Shown one piece after another: positions 1 through 6,600 of a DNA stretch of 21,823 nucleotides. The notes beneath the pieces were generated by a model. It was not told where the DNA came from and did not search any database. It saw only the letters and a program-made list of their open reading frames with translations. Each line of letters opens with the position of its first letter. Within the stretch, counting starts at the first letter, position 1. Both the position numbers and the translations under genes were made by a program. The stretch is from a virus, in the IMG/VR virus record IMGVR_UViG_3300027522_000046, positions 1 through 21,823 of that record. One strand, given 5' to 3'.

Positions 1-303
1 GCCATTGAAGCTAGCCCAGCTTACTATGATGTTGATGGTAACGTTATCAAAGCAGAGGTTGTTGCAGTTGCAGCAGTACATGAAGCCTTTGACTCTGTTG
101 ATGAAGTTATCCATAGCTCAGACGTAGCACAACCTGAAACTTTAGAAGATGGTCAAGCATGGCGTGAAACCACAGAACAGATCATGGCTACTCGTTCAGT
201 GCCAGATATGCAAGGGATCGATCAAGCGAAAGTGGTACCATTATTAGTAGCTACAATCCAAGAGCTTATCGCTCGTGTTGAAGCTTTAGAAGTTGTAGGC
301 TAA
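1..303 (+). CDS. Tail fibre / appendage protein, C-terminal end (partial)
   Basis: The reading frame is open at the left edge and gives the last 100 residues of a protein that starts outside the window. The end of the protein has the pattern WRETTEQIMATR..PDMQG..., followed by VVPLLVATIQELIARVEALE. This resembles the C-terminal helix of the S74-type intramolecular chaperone found at the end of many phage tail fibres and spikes, in which a 'LVPLL.aaIQEL.a.vEaL' helix trimerises the fibre before it may be cleaved off. The catalytic Ser/Lys of such a domain would lie upstream and cannot be checked. Its place directly before lysis-like and tail genes suits a tail appendage. The identification as a virion appendage is an inference from the helix pattern and context; any protein ending in a trimeric coiled coil could look similar. 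Confidence 0.55.
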   Translation, partial: AIEASPAYYDVDGNVIKAEVVAVAAVHEAFDSVDEVIHSSDVAQPETLEDGQAWRETTEQIMATRSVPDMQGIDQAKVVPLLVATIQELIARVEALEVVG

Positions 304-316
304 AGGAATGATAGAG

Positions 317-589
317 ATGGAATCTAAGGATAGGTTTGACAGGTTAGAAACTAAGATTGATAAGTTAGCTGATGCAATGGTTAAACTTGTTGAAATAGAT
401 ACAAAGATTGATGGAATATTAAACCACAACTCTACTCAAGATAATAGATTGAATAGACATAGTGAAGCTATCGATGATCATGCTGTTAAGTTAGCAGTGG
501 TGGTCAAGGCTAGTGGTGCCAATGAGTGGTTCGTTAGATTATTAATAGCTGCTCTGGTAACAGGGTTGGCATTTATGATGAGAGGTTAA
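317..589 (+). CDS. Small coiled-coil protein with C-terminal membrane anchor (holin/spanin-like candidate)
   Basis: The 90-residue product has a long charged amphipathic region (about residues 1-65, with repeated D/E/K heptads such as RLETKIDKLADAMVKLVEID) followed by one hydrophobic segment (about 72-87, FVRLLIAALVTGLAFMM) and a short basic tail. This N-out coiled coil plus C-terminal transmembrane helix is the layout of XhlA-type haemolysin/holin accessory proteins, which take part in host lysis at the inner membrane. I chose the ATG at 317 rather than the in-frame ATG at 308, because AAGG at 303-306 is only one or two bases from the first and well spaced (about 10) from the second. It lies between the fibre gene and a set of tiny genes upstream of a second membrane protein. 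A lysis role is inference only. Confidence 0.6.
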   Translation: MESKDRFDRLETKIDKLADAMVKLVEIDTKIDGILNHNSTQDNRLNRHSEAIDDHAVKLAVVVKASGANEWFVRLLIAALVTGLAFMMRG

Positions 590-590
590 G

Positions 591-866
591 ATGTCTATAC
601 AGTATAGAGGTGAGACTTTCGCAGGATACAATAAACCTAAAGCTTCTGCTAAAGGTAAGAAGTCTCATGTAGTTCTTATCAAGGATAATGGTAAAGATCG
701 AATGATCCGCTTTGGTGAGAAAGGAGCTAGTACAGCAGGTAAGCCTAAAGCTGGTGAGTCTGAGGCAATGAAAGCTAAACGTAAATCTTTTAAATCACGA
801 CATGCTAAGAACATTGCAAAGGGTAAAACCAGTGCAGCTTACTGGTCTGATAAAGTAAAATGGTAG
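591..866 (+). CDS. Small lysine-rich conserved phage protein
   Basis: The 91-residue product is strongly basic. It has a central KDRMIRFGEKGAST segment and a C-terminal part with RKSFKSRHAKNIAKGKTSAAYW. The arrangement 'I.FG...........K.+...RK+F+.RH........tSA.YWs...W' matches small proteins I recall from many tailed phages, often encoded near capsid or tail genes, with no established function. The start codon follows the previous stop by one base and is preceded by GAGAGG, which can act as its ribosome binding site. There is no signal peptide or membrane segment. High charge suggests nucleic-acid binding, or a virion component packed with DNA, but nothing in the sequence proves this. Confidence 0.75.
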   Translation: MSIQYRGETFAGYNKPKASAKGKKSHVVLIKDNGKDRMIRFGEKGASTAGKPKAGESEAMKAKRKSFKSRHAKNIAKGKTSAAYWSDKVKW

Positions 867-1093
867 TTTACTCAATGGCTGTAGCTGTAATGCTAGCAAG
901 CGGAGAGCCTAGTATACCTGCTGTAGTGAAGAGCTTTCCAACTCTTAAAGAGTGTAGGATGGGACTACTTGAAGTATCTAAGATAGGTGGGTTTAATCTT
1001 CAAATAAACCCTATGCTAAACTATGTAACTGTTAGAGAGCAGGTAGATAAGACTACTGTACTGTTCTGTATACAGACACCACTAGCAATTTAA
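860..1093 (+). CDS. Small hypothetical protein with hydrophobic N-terminus
   Basis: The 77-residue product begins with a hydrophobic stretch (MVVYSMAVAVMLASG) that could be a signal peptide or single membrane helix, followed by a mixed region with two cysteines (in KECRM and LFCIQ) that could pair in the periplasm. The ATG overlaps the preceding gene by seven bases. There is an in-frame second ATG at 875. Neither has a clear Shine-Dalgarno sequence, so translation probably depends on the upstream gene. I do not recognise the family. The position among membrane-linked small genes would suit a lysis accessory protein, but this is only a guess. Confidence 0.5.
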   Translation: MVVYSMAVAVMLASGEPSIPAVVKSFPTLKECRMGLLEVSKIGGFNLQINPMLNYVTVREQVDKTTVLFCIQTPLAI

Positions 1094-1105
1094 CAAGAGG
1101 TTACA

Positions 1106-1261
1106 ATGGGTTTATATTCAAACATACACGCTAAAAGAAAGAGTGGCAAGACCATGAAGAAAGCAGGTGACAAAGGCGCACCAACTGCTAAAGATTTCAA
1201 GGCTGCTGCTAAGACAGCAAAGAAGCCAGTTAAGAAAACAGTTAAGAAGAGAGGGTACTAG
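1106..1261 (+). CDS. 51-residue lysine-rich protein (GLYxNIxAKRK family-like)
   Basis: This short gene encodes a product starting MGLYSNIHAKRKSGKTMKKAG and ending in an alternating Lys/Ala tail (AAAKTAKKPVKKTVKKRGY). It is preceded by a good ribosome binding site (AAGAGG, six bases before ATG) and ends three bases before the next start. The N-terminal pattern 'GLYaNIhaKRK+iK.GS..kmRkpG.kGaPT' is one I recall in small proteins next to structural genes in many phages; the function is unknown. The tail resembles histone H1-like or other DNA-condensing tails, so a role in DNA packing inside the head or during ejection is possible but unproven. Confidence 0.7.
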   Translation: MGLYSNIHAKRKSGKTMKKAGDKGAPTAKDFKAAAKTAKKPVKKTVKKRGY

Positions 1262-1263
1262 GT

Positions 1264-1404
1264 ATGAAAGGTGTTAAGCATTATTTAAAGAATGGTACTG
1301 AATACAAAGGTAAGACTCATAAGCATACGTCAGGTAGAGTTATGACAGGTGCTAAACACACTGCCTCTAGTAAAGTATTGGTACATAAGAAGAAAGTTTC
1401 CTAG
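1264..1404 (+). CDS. 46-residue basic protein (GVKHYxKxGxEYKGKTHK family-like)
   Basis: The product starts MKGVKHYLKNGTEYKGKTHKH and is rich in Lys, His and Thr. The pattern 'GvKHY.kdG.eYkG.tHkm.dG...TG..Ht..Sk.L.h' matches a widespread family of very short phage proteins of unknown function that I recall near virion genes. The ATG is two bases past the previous stop. The last codons and the TAG stop lie inside a copy of the dispersed palindrome (core 1397-1409), so this gene's end and that repeat share sequence. With the genes at 591 and 1106 it forms a set of three consecutive tiny basic proteins. Confidence 0.7.
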   Translation: MKGVKHYLKNGTEYKGKTHKHTSGRVMTGAKHTASSKVLVHKKKVS

Positions 1405-1409
1405 GGAAA
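1397..1409. repeat. Dispersed palindrome TTTCC-TAG-GGAAA, copy 1
   Basis: The core TTTCCTAGGGAAA sits in the 20-mer AAAGTTTCCTAGGGAAATTT (1393-1412). As RNA it can form a stem of up to nine pairs, including one G-U, with a three-base loop. The TAG of the loop is the stop codon of the upstream 46-residue gene, and the right arm runs into the ribosome binding site (AAAGGAGG) of the holin-like gene. The same element occurs at five other places in the window. Confidence 0.85.
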
Positions 1410-1424
1410 TTTAAAGGAGGGTAT

Positions 1425-1859
1425 ATGTTTGGACTACCAATGGAAATGATCACAATGATTCTAAGCGTCCTAGGAGGCGCTGTAATGAAGATGTGGTCAC
1501 AGGCACAGTCTGATAAGGCTGAACAGCAGAAAGCTCTCATACAGCGATTCTCGGCCTCTGAGGATAGTGTAGCTAATGCTCGTGCCTATCAGAACCCTAA
1601 TGCACAGTGGATCAGGAGATTCTTAGTAGTTTCTTTTATGGGGATGGCAGCTTTTATATTAACTGCTCCTCTATTAGATCTCCCTACAGTGGTACCTGTT
1701 GAAGTTACTTCTGGGTTTAAGTTTTTATTCTTAGACTTTACTAACACAGTTACTGAATGGGAAACTCTAGAAGGTATGGTTACTCCTGAGTGGTTGCCTC
1801 ATGCAATCATGGCAGTAGTTGGTATGTACTTCGGGCAGTCTATTGTAGCAAGAAAATAA
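1425..1859 (+). CDS. Three-TM holin-like membrane protein
   Basis: The 144-residue product has three hydrophobic segments: about residues 4-22 (LPMEMITMILSVLGGAVM), 66-88 (FLVVSFMGMAAFILTAPLL) and 124-142 (LPHAIMAVVGMYFGQSIVA). A charged helix (SQAQSDKAEQQKALIQRF) follows the first segment, and an RAYQNPNAQWIRR motif precedes the second. This order resembles the 'holin of three TMs' family first described in gene transfer agents (GTA_holin_3TM), in which 'R.PN.QW.RR' and a C-terminal 'GlYFG.S' are typical. Such proteins would form lesions in the inner membrane for lysis. The start has a strong ribosome binding site (AAAGGAGG, five bases away). The endolysin is not seen in the window. The family match is from memory. 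Confidence 0.7.
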   Translation: MFGLPMEMITMILSVLGGAVMKMWSQAQSDKAEQQKALIQRFSASEDSVANARAYQNPNAQWIRRFLVVSFMGMAAFILTAPLLDLPTVVPVEVTSGFKFLFLDFTNTVTEWETLEGMVTPEWLPHAIMAVVGMYFGQSIVARK

Positions 1860-1862
1860 CTC

Positions 1863-1891
1863 TTGACTTTTCAACAAAAATATGGTATAAA
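1863..1891 (+). promoter_or_regulatory. Sigma70-like promoter (TTGACT-17-TATAAA, extended -10)
   Basis: A -35 box TTGACT (1863-1868), a 17-base spacer and a -10 box TATAAA (1886-1891) preceded by TGG give a near-consensus host-type promoter directly after the holin-like gene. The -10 sequence TATGGTATAA is shared with the promoter of the replication operon. The predicted start of transcription (about 1897-1899) falls at or just past the ATG of the next gene, so that gene could not be translated normally from this transcript; the promoter would mainly serve the genes from 2539 on. Confidence 0.6.
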
Positions 1892-1894
1892 TAT

Positions 1895-2539
1895 ATGAAT
1901 TATTTAGTAGCAGTTAACAAAGTTCTACAGCGTTTACGAGAAAGGCCAGTTGAGGCAATCACTGATACTGAGTACAGTCAACTCATTGGTTTATTTATTA
2001 ATGATTCTAAACGTGAAGTAGAAGAAGCGTGGAATTGGTCAGCATTACGAACCACTCTTACTCTTGTTACTTCTGCTGATGTGTTTAACTACGAGTTGAA
2101 TGGAACACAGAATGATATTAATGTTCTAAGTGTTACAAATGCAAGTACTTATTCTTTCCTCACTTACCAAACAGCTCGTTGGTTTGATACTCAATACCTT
2201 TCATCAGCACCTGCTACTGGAGCACCTACTTATTATTCATTCAATGGTGTAAGTACTGATGGTGATACAAAAGTTGACTTGTTCCCTAAACCAGATGGGG
2301 TTTATACAATACGATTTAACGTAGTAGCTCGTACACTAGATCTTGAAACTGATGCTGATAACTTTAATGTTCCTGCAAACCCAGTTGTCATGTTGGCTTA
2401 TGCTAAGGCAGTTGAAGAACGTGGTGAGGATAACGGACAGATGGGTAATACAGCATATATGGTAGCTAATAAAGCATTGAATGATGCTATTCAATTAGAT
2501 GCAAACAAACATCCTGAAGAACTTATTTGGACTAGCTAA
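1895..2539 (+). CDS. Tail tubular protein A-like (gp11-like) head-tail/tail tube protein
   Basis: The 214-residue product starts MNYLVAVNKVLQRLRERPV and continues with a Tyr-Ser-rich line (TDTEYSQLIGLFINDSKREV) and EEAWNWSALRTTLTL. This matches the N-terminal pattern of T7 gp11-type gatekeeper proteins ('AVN.vLrrlgE..V.slt....s.l......a.reve..gW.f'). T7 gp11 has 196 residues, so the length fits. Such proteins form the ring between portal and nozzle in podoviral tails. I chose the ATG at 1895 because this pattern begins there; the frame is open further upstream but that part overlaps the holin-like gene. No Shine-Dalgarno sequence precedes it, and a promoter -10 box lies four bases upstream, which is unusual. 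The stop overlaps the next start as TAATG. Confidence 0.7.
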   Translation: MNYLVAVNKVLQRLRERPVEAITDTEYSQLIGLFINDSKREVEEAWNWSALRTTLTLVTSADVFNYELNGTQNDINVLSVTNASTYSFLTYQTARWFDTQYLSSAPATGAPTYYSFNGVSTDGDTKVDLFPKPDGVYTIRFNVVARTLDLETDADNFNVPANPVVMLAYAKAVEERGEDNGQMGNTAYMVANKALNDAIQLDANKHPEELIWTS

Positions 2540-4077
2540 TGGCACAACTACTCTCAACATCTATAGCAGCCCCAGGATTTTATGGTTTAAATACACAGGA
2601 AAGTAGTATTACTTTAGCCAGTGGTTTTGCCTTACAAGCCACAAACTGTGTAATAGATAAGTCTGGTCGTCTTGGCTCTAGGCAGGGTTGGATAGATCGT
2701 ACAACAGCTAGTACTGTTGTTAACCTTAAAGGAATACATGAGTTTATAAGCAACTCAGGAGTTTCTACTTATATATCATGGGGTGATAACAAGGTCTATA
2801 CAGGCTTGACTACTCTTACAGAAAGAACTCCAGTTTCTAACATTACTATTACTGCTAACAACTGGCAGGGTGTTACGTTAAGTGATCGTGCTTACTTGTT
2901 CCAACGTGGGCATGATCCATTGGTTCAGCAGTCAGGCGGTTCCTTACAAAGAGTAAGAGATCACACAAACGCATCTGGTGTACCCCCTCAAGCAAACTGT
3001 GTCTTGTCTTCTTATGGTAGATTATATGCAGCAGACATTATAGGTGACAACCATACTGTACACTTCTCCGACTTGGTTACTAATAATGGAGGAGGAATTA
3101 AATGGAGTGGAGGTGCTAGTGGTTCTCTAGATATATCAAAGATATGGACTAAGGGTGGAGATTCAATTGTAGCTCTCGGTGCATTTAACGGATTCTTAAT
3201 AATATTCTGTAAGAACTGTATTGTTATTTACGGAGACACTGATTCTAATAACAACTACCTGACCCCATCGACCTTACGTTTAGTAGAAGTAATTGAAGGA
3301 GTGGGCTGCATAGCTCGTGACTCGGTTCAGAACACAGGTACTGATATTCTATTTTTATCTAACTCAGGTGTTCGTTCCTTGAGTAGGGTAATACAAGAGA
3401 AGTCTACTCCAATAGGCGATGTGTCTATTAATGTCCGTGATGAAGTTTCTGAGATTCTTGCTACTGAACCTATTGATAATATTAAAAGTGTTTACTCCCC
3501 TCAACATGCTTTCTACCTTCTTAGTTTCCCTACTAGTCAGGCACTGTACTGCTTTGATATGAGAGGTAAGTTAGAGAACGGAGCTTCTAGAGTTACTAAG
3601 TGGGCAGGGTTAACTCATAAAGGAATGGTTAATACAGCTGATGGTCGTCTATTCTTTGGGCAGACTACAGGCATAGCTGAGTACGATGGCTACCTAGATG
3701 ATGGTGTCCCTTATCGAATGCTCTACTATACTAACTACTTTGACTTTGATCAACCAACAACAACTAAGATATTAAAGACTGTAGGTATTACATTAATTGG
3801 AGGAAGTGGTCAAGCATTCACCATTAAGTCAGGTGTAGATTACGCGGATGAGTACAGATCTTATAATGCTATAGTTAAACAAACGGCTCTATCTGAGTAT
3901 AACACTTCTGAGTATAACATAGGAGAGTTTACAGGTGGTGGCAGTACAGATAAAATTAAACTAGCTCTTGGAGGGAGTGGCTCAGTTATTCAGCTAGGCT
4001 TCGAGACAGAGATAAGTGGAAATGAAGTTTCTATTCAGAAATTTGATTTATATATTAAACAAGGTAGGGTTTCATAA
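2539..4077 (+). CDS. Tail tubular protein B-like (nozzle-like) tail protein
   Basis: The 512-residue product is rich in Gly, Ser, Thr, Asn and beta-prone segments and has no membrane helix. Its N-terminus (APGFYGLNTQES...FALQATNCVIDKSGRLGSRQGW) follows the pattern 'NCv.d..G.l..R.G' seen near the start of podoviral nozzle proteins (T7 gp12-like), which form a beta-propeller tube below the gp11-like ring. It is shorter than T7 gp12 (794 residues). The repeating blocks around residues 180-300 (for example IKSVYSPQHAFYLLSFP) look like propeller blades. It follows the gp11-like gene directly, with a one-base TAATG overlap, which suits a partner in the same tail tube. The assignment rests on gene order plus the N-terminal motif. 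Confidence 0.6.
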   Translation: MAQLLSTSIAAPGFYGLNTQESSITLASGFALQATNCVIDKSGRLGSRQGWIDRTTASTVVNLKGIHEFISNSGVSTYISWGDNKVYTGLTTLTERTPVSNITITANNWQGVTLSDRAYLFQRGHDPLVQQSGGSLQRVRDHTNASGVPPQANCVLSSYGRLYAADIIGDNHTVHFSDLVTNNGGGIKWSGGASGSLDISKIWTKGGDSIVALGAFNGFLIIFCKNCIVIYGDTDSNNNYLTPSTLRLVEVIEGVGCIARDSVQNTGTDILFLSNSGVRSLSRVIQEKSTPIGDVSINVRDEVSEILATEPIDNIKSVYSPQHAFYLLSFPTSQALYCFDMRGKLENGASRVTKWAGLTHKGMVNTADGRLFFGQTTGIAEYDGYLDDGVPYRMLYYTNYFDFDQPTTTKILKTVGITLIGGSGQAFTIKSGVDYADEYRSYNAIVKQTALSEYNTSEYNIGEFTGGGSTDKIKLALGGSGSVIQLGFETEISGNEVSIQKFDLYIKQGRVS

Positions 4078-4748
4078 TGAGTAATTATACAAAGTCCACA
4101 AACTTTGCTACTAAAGATAGCTTACCTGCAGGTAACGCCCTCAAGCGAGTTAAAGGTGCAGAGATAGACGATGAATTTAATGCAATATCAGTTGCGATAG
4201 CCACTAAAGCTAACATTAACAATACAGCTTTGACAGGTACTCCTACAACTCCTACAGCCTCTGCTGGAACGACCTCAGTACAGATAGCTTCTACTGCGTT
4301 TGTTGCTTCTGCAATTAGCACAGCAGTTAGTGCAGCAATTGCAGCAATACCAGCCGTTACAAATGCTGTTGTTAACGCACATGCCTATCCTGTAGGATCT
4401 ATCTACACAGCAATAGTAGCAACCAACCCAGCAACATTATTAGGGGTTGGTACATGGGTAGCTTTTGGCGCAGGTCGTGTACTGGCAGGTCGAGATGGTG
4501 GAGACACTTCAATGCAGACACCAGAACAAACAGGTGGTGCTAAGACGCATACGTTGACTATTAACGAGATACCTAGTCATGTGCATGGTTACACAGGTAC
4601 GGCTGGTGATGGTGACCCTGATGGTGGTGGTGATAGGGGTGGTCAGATGTATCCTAGGGCATCTGAATTAGATTATGAAGGTGGGGGTGCTCAACATAAT
4701 ATCATGCAGCCATACATTGTAGTTTACTTTTGGAAGCGCACCGCTTAA
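4077..4748 (+). CDS. Tail fibre / collar tip protein
   Basis: The 223-residue product has an N-terminal part (about 1-45) with ATKDSLPAGNALKRVKGAEIDDEF, typical of podoviral fibres that join the tail through a short attachment segment. An Ala/Thr/Ser-rich linker follows (45-105). The C-terminal domain begins YPVGSIYTA...GVGTWVAFGAGRVLAG and contains TGGAKTHTL, EIPSHVHG and a final HNIMQPYIVVYFWKR. The order 'PvGSiy...P...lg.GtW...G.gR.l.G......G...htLt..e.PsH.H.....hN.mPPy.v.y.W.R' is that of phage tail-collar fibre tips, in which His clusters bind metal and the tip binds the host receptor. A one-base TAATG overlap couples it to the previous gene. Confidence 0.8.
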   Translation: MSNYTKSTNFATKDSLPAGNALKRVKGAEIDDEFNAISVAIATKANINNTALTGTPTTPTASAGTTSVQIASTAFVASAISTAVSAAIAAIPAVTNAVVNAHAYPVGSIYTAIVATNPATLLGVGTWVAFGAGRVLAGRDGGDTSMQTPEQTGGAKTHTLTINEIPSHVHGYTGTAGDGDPDGGGDRGGQMYPRASELDYEGGGAQHNIMQPYIVVYFWKRTA

Positions 4749-4775
4749 ATTAAATACAGGACAAGGAACAAGAAT

Positions 4776-5648
4776 ATGTGGGGACAAATACTTAGTGCAG
4801 TTGCACCATCATTAATTTCAGGATTATTCGGAGGTGCTGGAGCTAATGCAGCAGCCGCTGGATCTAGGGACGCATCAAAACTACAGCAGGATGCAGCTAA
4901 CTTGGCTTACGCAGGTGGTCAGTATAAGCCATACGGAGTGACTTCTGGCTTAGGTACTTCTTCTTTTAAAGATGGTCAATCTTTATTTGCATTAGACCCT
5001 CGCTATCAAGCACAGCAAGACCAGATGATGGGGTTAGGTAGTCAAGCCTTTGGTGCTGCTGGTGGCGACTATAACCAACTAGCAGATCAGTTCTATAATC
5101 AACAGCGTGACTTAGGTGCTGGTTCTCGTAATGCGGAGGCCATGAGACTAGGTGAGAGTATGTTTGGCACTGGCTCTAGTGGTCTTCGTATGGGTGCTGA
5201 GAGCTTAGGTGCTAGCGGAGGTGGTATGTTGTCTCCTCAAGGATATGGATTTGCTCAAGCATTTGCACAACAGGATGCAGCAGATCGTTACAATGCATTT
5301 GATAGAGCACAACAACAGCGACAGACCGATATTGGTATTGGTCAAAGCATGTTAAATTCTTCTCAAAACCTTGATAATATGGGACTAAAGCAACAAGAGT
5401 TAGGCGGTATGTTCGGTAACTATGCTGCTAATGCTGCTAATGCTGCAGGTAGTAACTTAGTATCAGGTATGTCAGGTGCTGCTGGAAATCTTCAGGATGC
5501 AGGCATGGCTAAGTCAGGTGGTTACACAGGTATTGGTAATTCTCTAGGTAAGATTGACTGGAGTAATCTTAATCAACCTACAGCTCCTGTGCCTACATAC
5601 AATACCAACCCAAACACTTCTGGCAACAACCCATTCGGATACAACTAG
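4776..5648 (+). CDS. Internal virion / ejection-type protein, small (Gly/Ala/Gln-rich)
   Basis: The 290-residue product starts with a hydrophobic helix (WGQILSAVAPSLISGLFGGAG) and is rich in Gly, Ala, Gln, Asn and Ser. It includes the run NYAANAANAAGSNL and Gln-rich stretches such as FDRAQQQRQTDIGIGQSML. Low complexity plus an N-terminal membrane-active helix fits podoviral ejection proteins such as T7 gp14, which leave the head with the DNA and insert into the outer membrane. It is the first of four genes in a row between the fibre tip and the terminator, the position of the ejection proteins in T7-type genomes. I see no enzyme motif. The name is inferred from composition and position. Confidence 0.55.
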   Translation: MWGQILSAVAPSLISGLFGGAGANAAAAGSRDASKLQQDAANLAYAGGQYKPYGVTSGLGTSSFKDGQSLFALDPRYQAQQDQMMGLGSQAFGAAGGDYNQLADQFYNQQRDLGAGSRNAEAMRLGESMFGTGSSGLRMGAESLGASGGGMLSPQGYGFAQAFAQQDAADRYNAFDRAQQQRQTDIGIGQSMLNSSQNLDNMGLKQQELGGMFGNYAANAANAAGSNLVSGMSGAAGNLQDAGMAKSGGYTGIGNSLGKIDWSNLNQPTAPVPTYNTNPNTSGNNPFGYN

Positions 5649-5657
5649 GAGAATACT

Positions 5658-6587
5658 ATGGCTAGTGATGTAATGAGTTTGTTTGGTTTAGATCCAAATA
5701 CAATACAACAGAATAGAACTAACAAGGCAGTGTCGCAAGCATCTGCTATGAATCCCTACTTCGCTGCAGGTGCGGCAGGTGGTGCATTAGTAGGTCAAAG
5801 CGTTAACAACATGTTTGGATTACAGACTCCAGAGATGGCACAGGCTCAGAGTGTGAAAGATGGTATGCAAGGGGCTGATCTTAATACTCCTGAAGGTATG
5901 AGGGGCGCTGCTCAACAACTAATGATGAGTGGTGACTATGCTCAGGCTATGGCTCTACACTCTCGTGCTAATGAGATGGAGGCTGCAGGAACTGAAGCAA
6001 CTAGAAGTACAGAGGATAGGGCTTTAGGTAAGCCTCGTAATGTTATTATTACCCCTGCTTCTTCTAATCCTATAACTGGTACTACTACTCCTGCTGTTAC
6101 ACACAGCATAACTGAGTACCCTGATGGTCGAATAGCTGATGCAACACAAGGCAAGGAATTTAATTCATATGCAGAGTGGATGTCTAGTTTAAGAAAGGGT
6201 CGTAAAACCCCTGCAGGATCGGGAGGAGATAGTACTGTTGCAAATTTAAGTCCAAGTGAGAGTGAGGCAGGTTTAGATCAAAGTGAAATTGAATCGACTG
6301 TTAATGATTTAGAAGAGCAGTTGTTATTTACTAGTGACGAGGGTCTTAAACAGGAAATCCTTAATCAAATAGAGAATGTAAAAGCAGGTGATCCCAAAGG
6401 TGTTGAAATTAAAATAACAAGTTTACTAGCGCAAGCAACCAGTTTGTACAATGAGCTTAGAGCTGGTGGATTAGAGCCTTATGAAATTCAGAATCGTTCT
6501 ATAGAGTTAGGAAAAATTAAAGCTATGTTAGGTACTTTAGGTGCTACCCCTGATGAGATTTCTAAGACTTTAAAAGTAACACCTTAA
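5658..6587 (+). CDS. Internal virion-type protein, medium
   Basis: The 309-residue product has an N-terminal part rich in Ala, Gly and Asn (PYFAAGAAGGALVGQSVNN), a helical hairpin-like section (MRGAAQQLMMSGDYAQAMAL) that reads like a TPR-type repeat, a disordered Ser/Thr/Pro-rich linker (about 110-195) and a charged helical C-terminus. A good ribosome binding site (AGGAG) lies eight bases before ATG. It is preceded by the gp14-like candidate and followed by two larger virion-like proteins. I do not recognise a family beyond a general resemblance to podoviral internal proteins. A role in the ejection apparatus is inferred from order and size. Confidence 0.5.
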   Translation: MASDVMSLFGLDPNTIQQNRTNKAVSQASAMNPYFAAGAAGGALVGQSVNNMFGLQTPEMAQAQSVKDGMQGADLNTPEGMRGAAQQLMMSGDYAQAMALHSRANEMEAAGTEATRSTEDRALGKPRNVIITPASSNPITGTTTPAVTHSITEYPDGRIADATQGKEFNSYAEWMSSLRKGRKTPAGSGGDSTVANLSPSESEAGLDQSEIESTVNDLEEQLLFTSDEGLKQEILNQIENVKAGDPKGVEIKITSLLAQATSLYNELRAGGLEPYEIQNRSIELGKIKAMLGTLGATPDEISKTLKVTP

Positions 6588-6600
6588 CTCTGGAGGTATC

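Noticed and set aside
333-361. TTGACA-17-GATAAG inside the coiled-coil gene as a promoter.
   Set aside because: The -10 box matches only four of six positions, there is no extended -10 element, and the site is inside a coding sequence.
1790-1894. Extension of the gp11-like gene upstream to an ATG at 1790.
   Set aside because: The extra 35 codons lie in the end of the holin-like gene in another frame, give a Cys/Ser/Trp-rich sequence unlike the family, and the family-like sequence starts at MNYL (1895).
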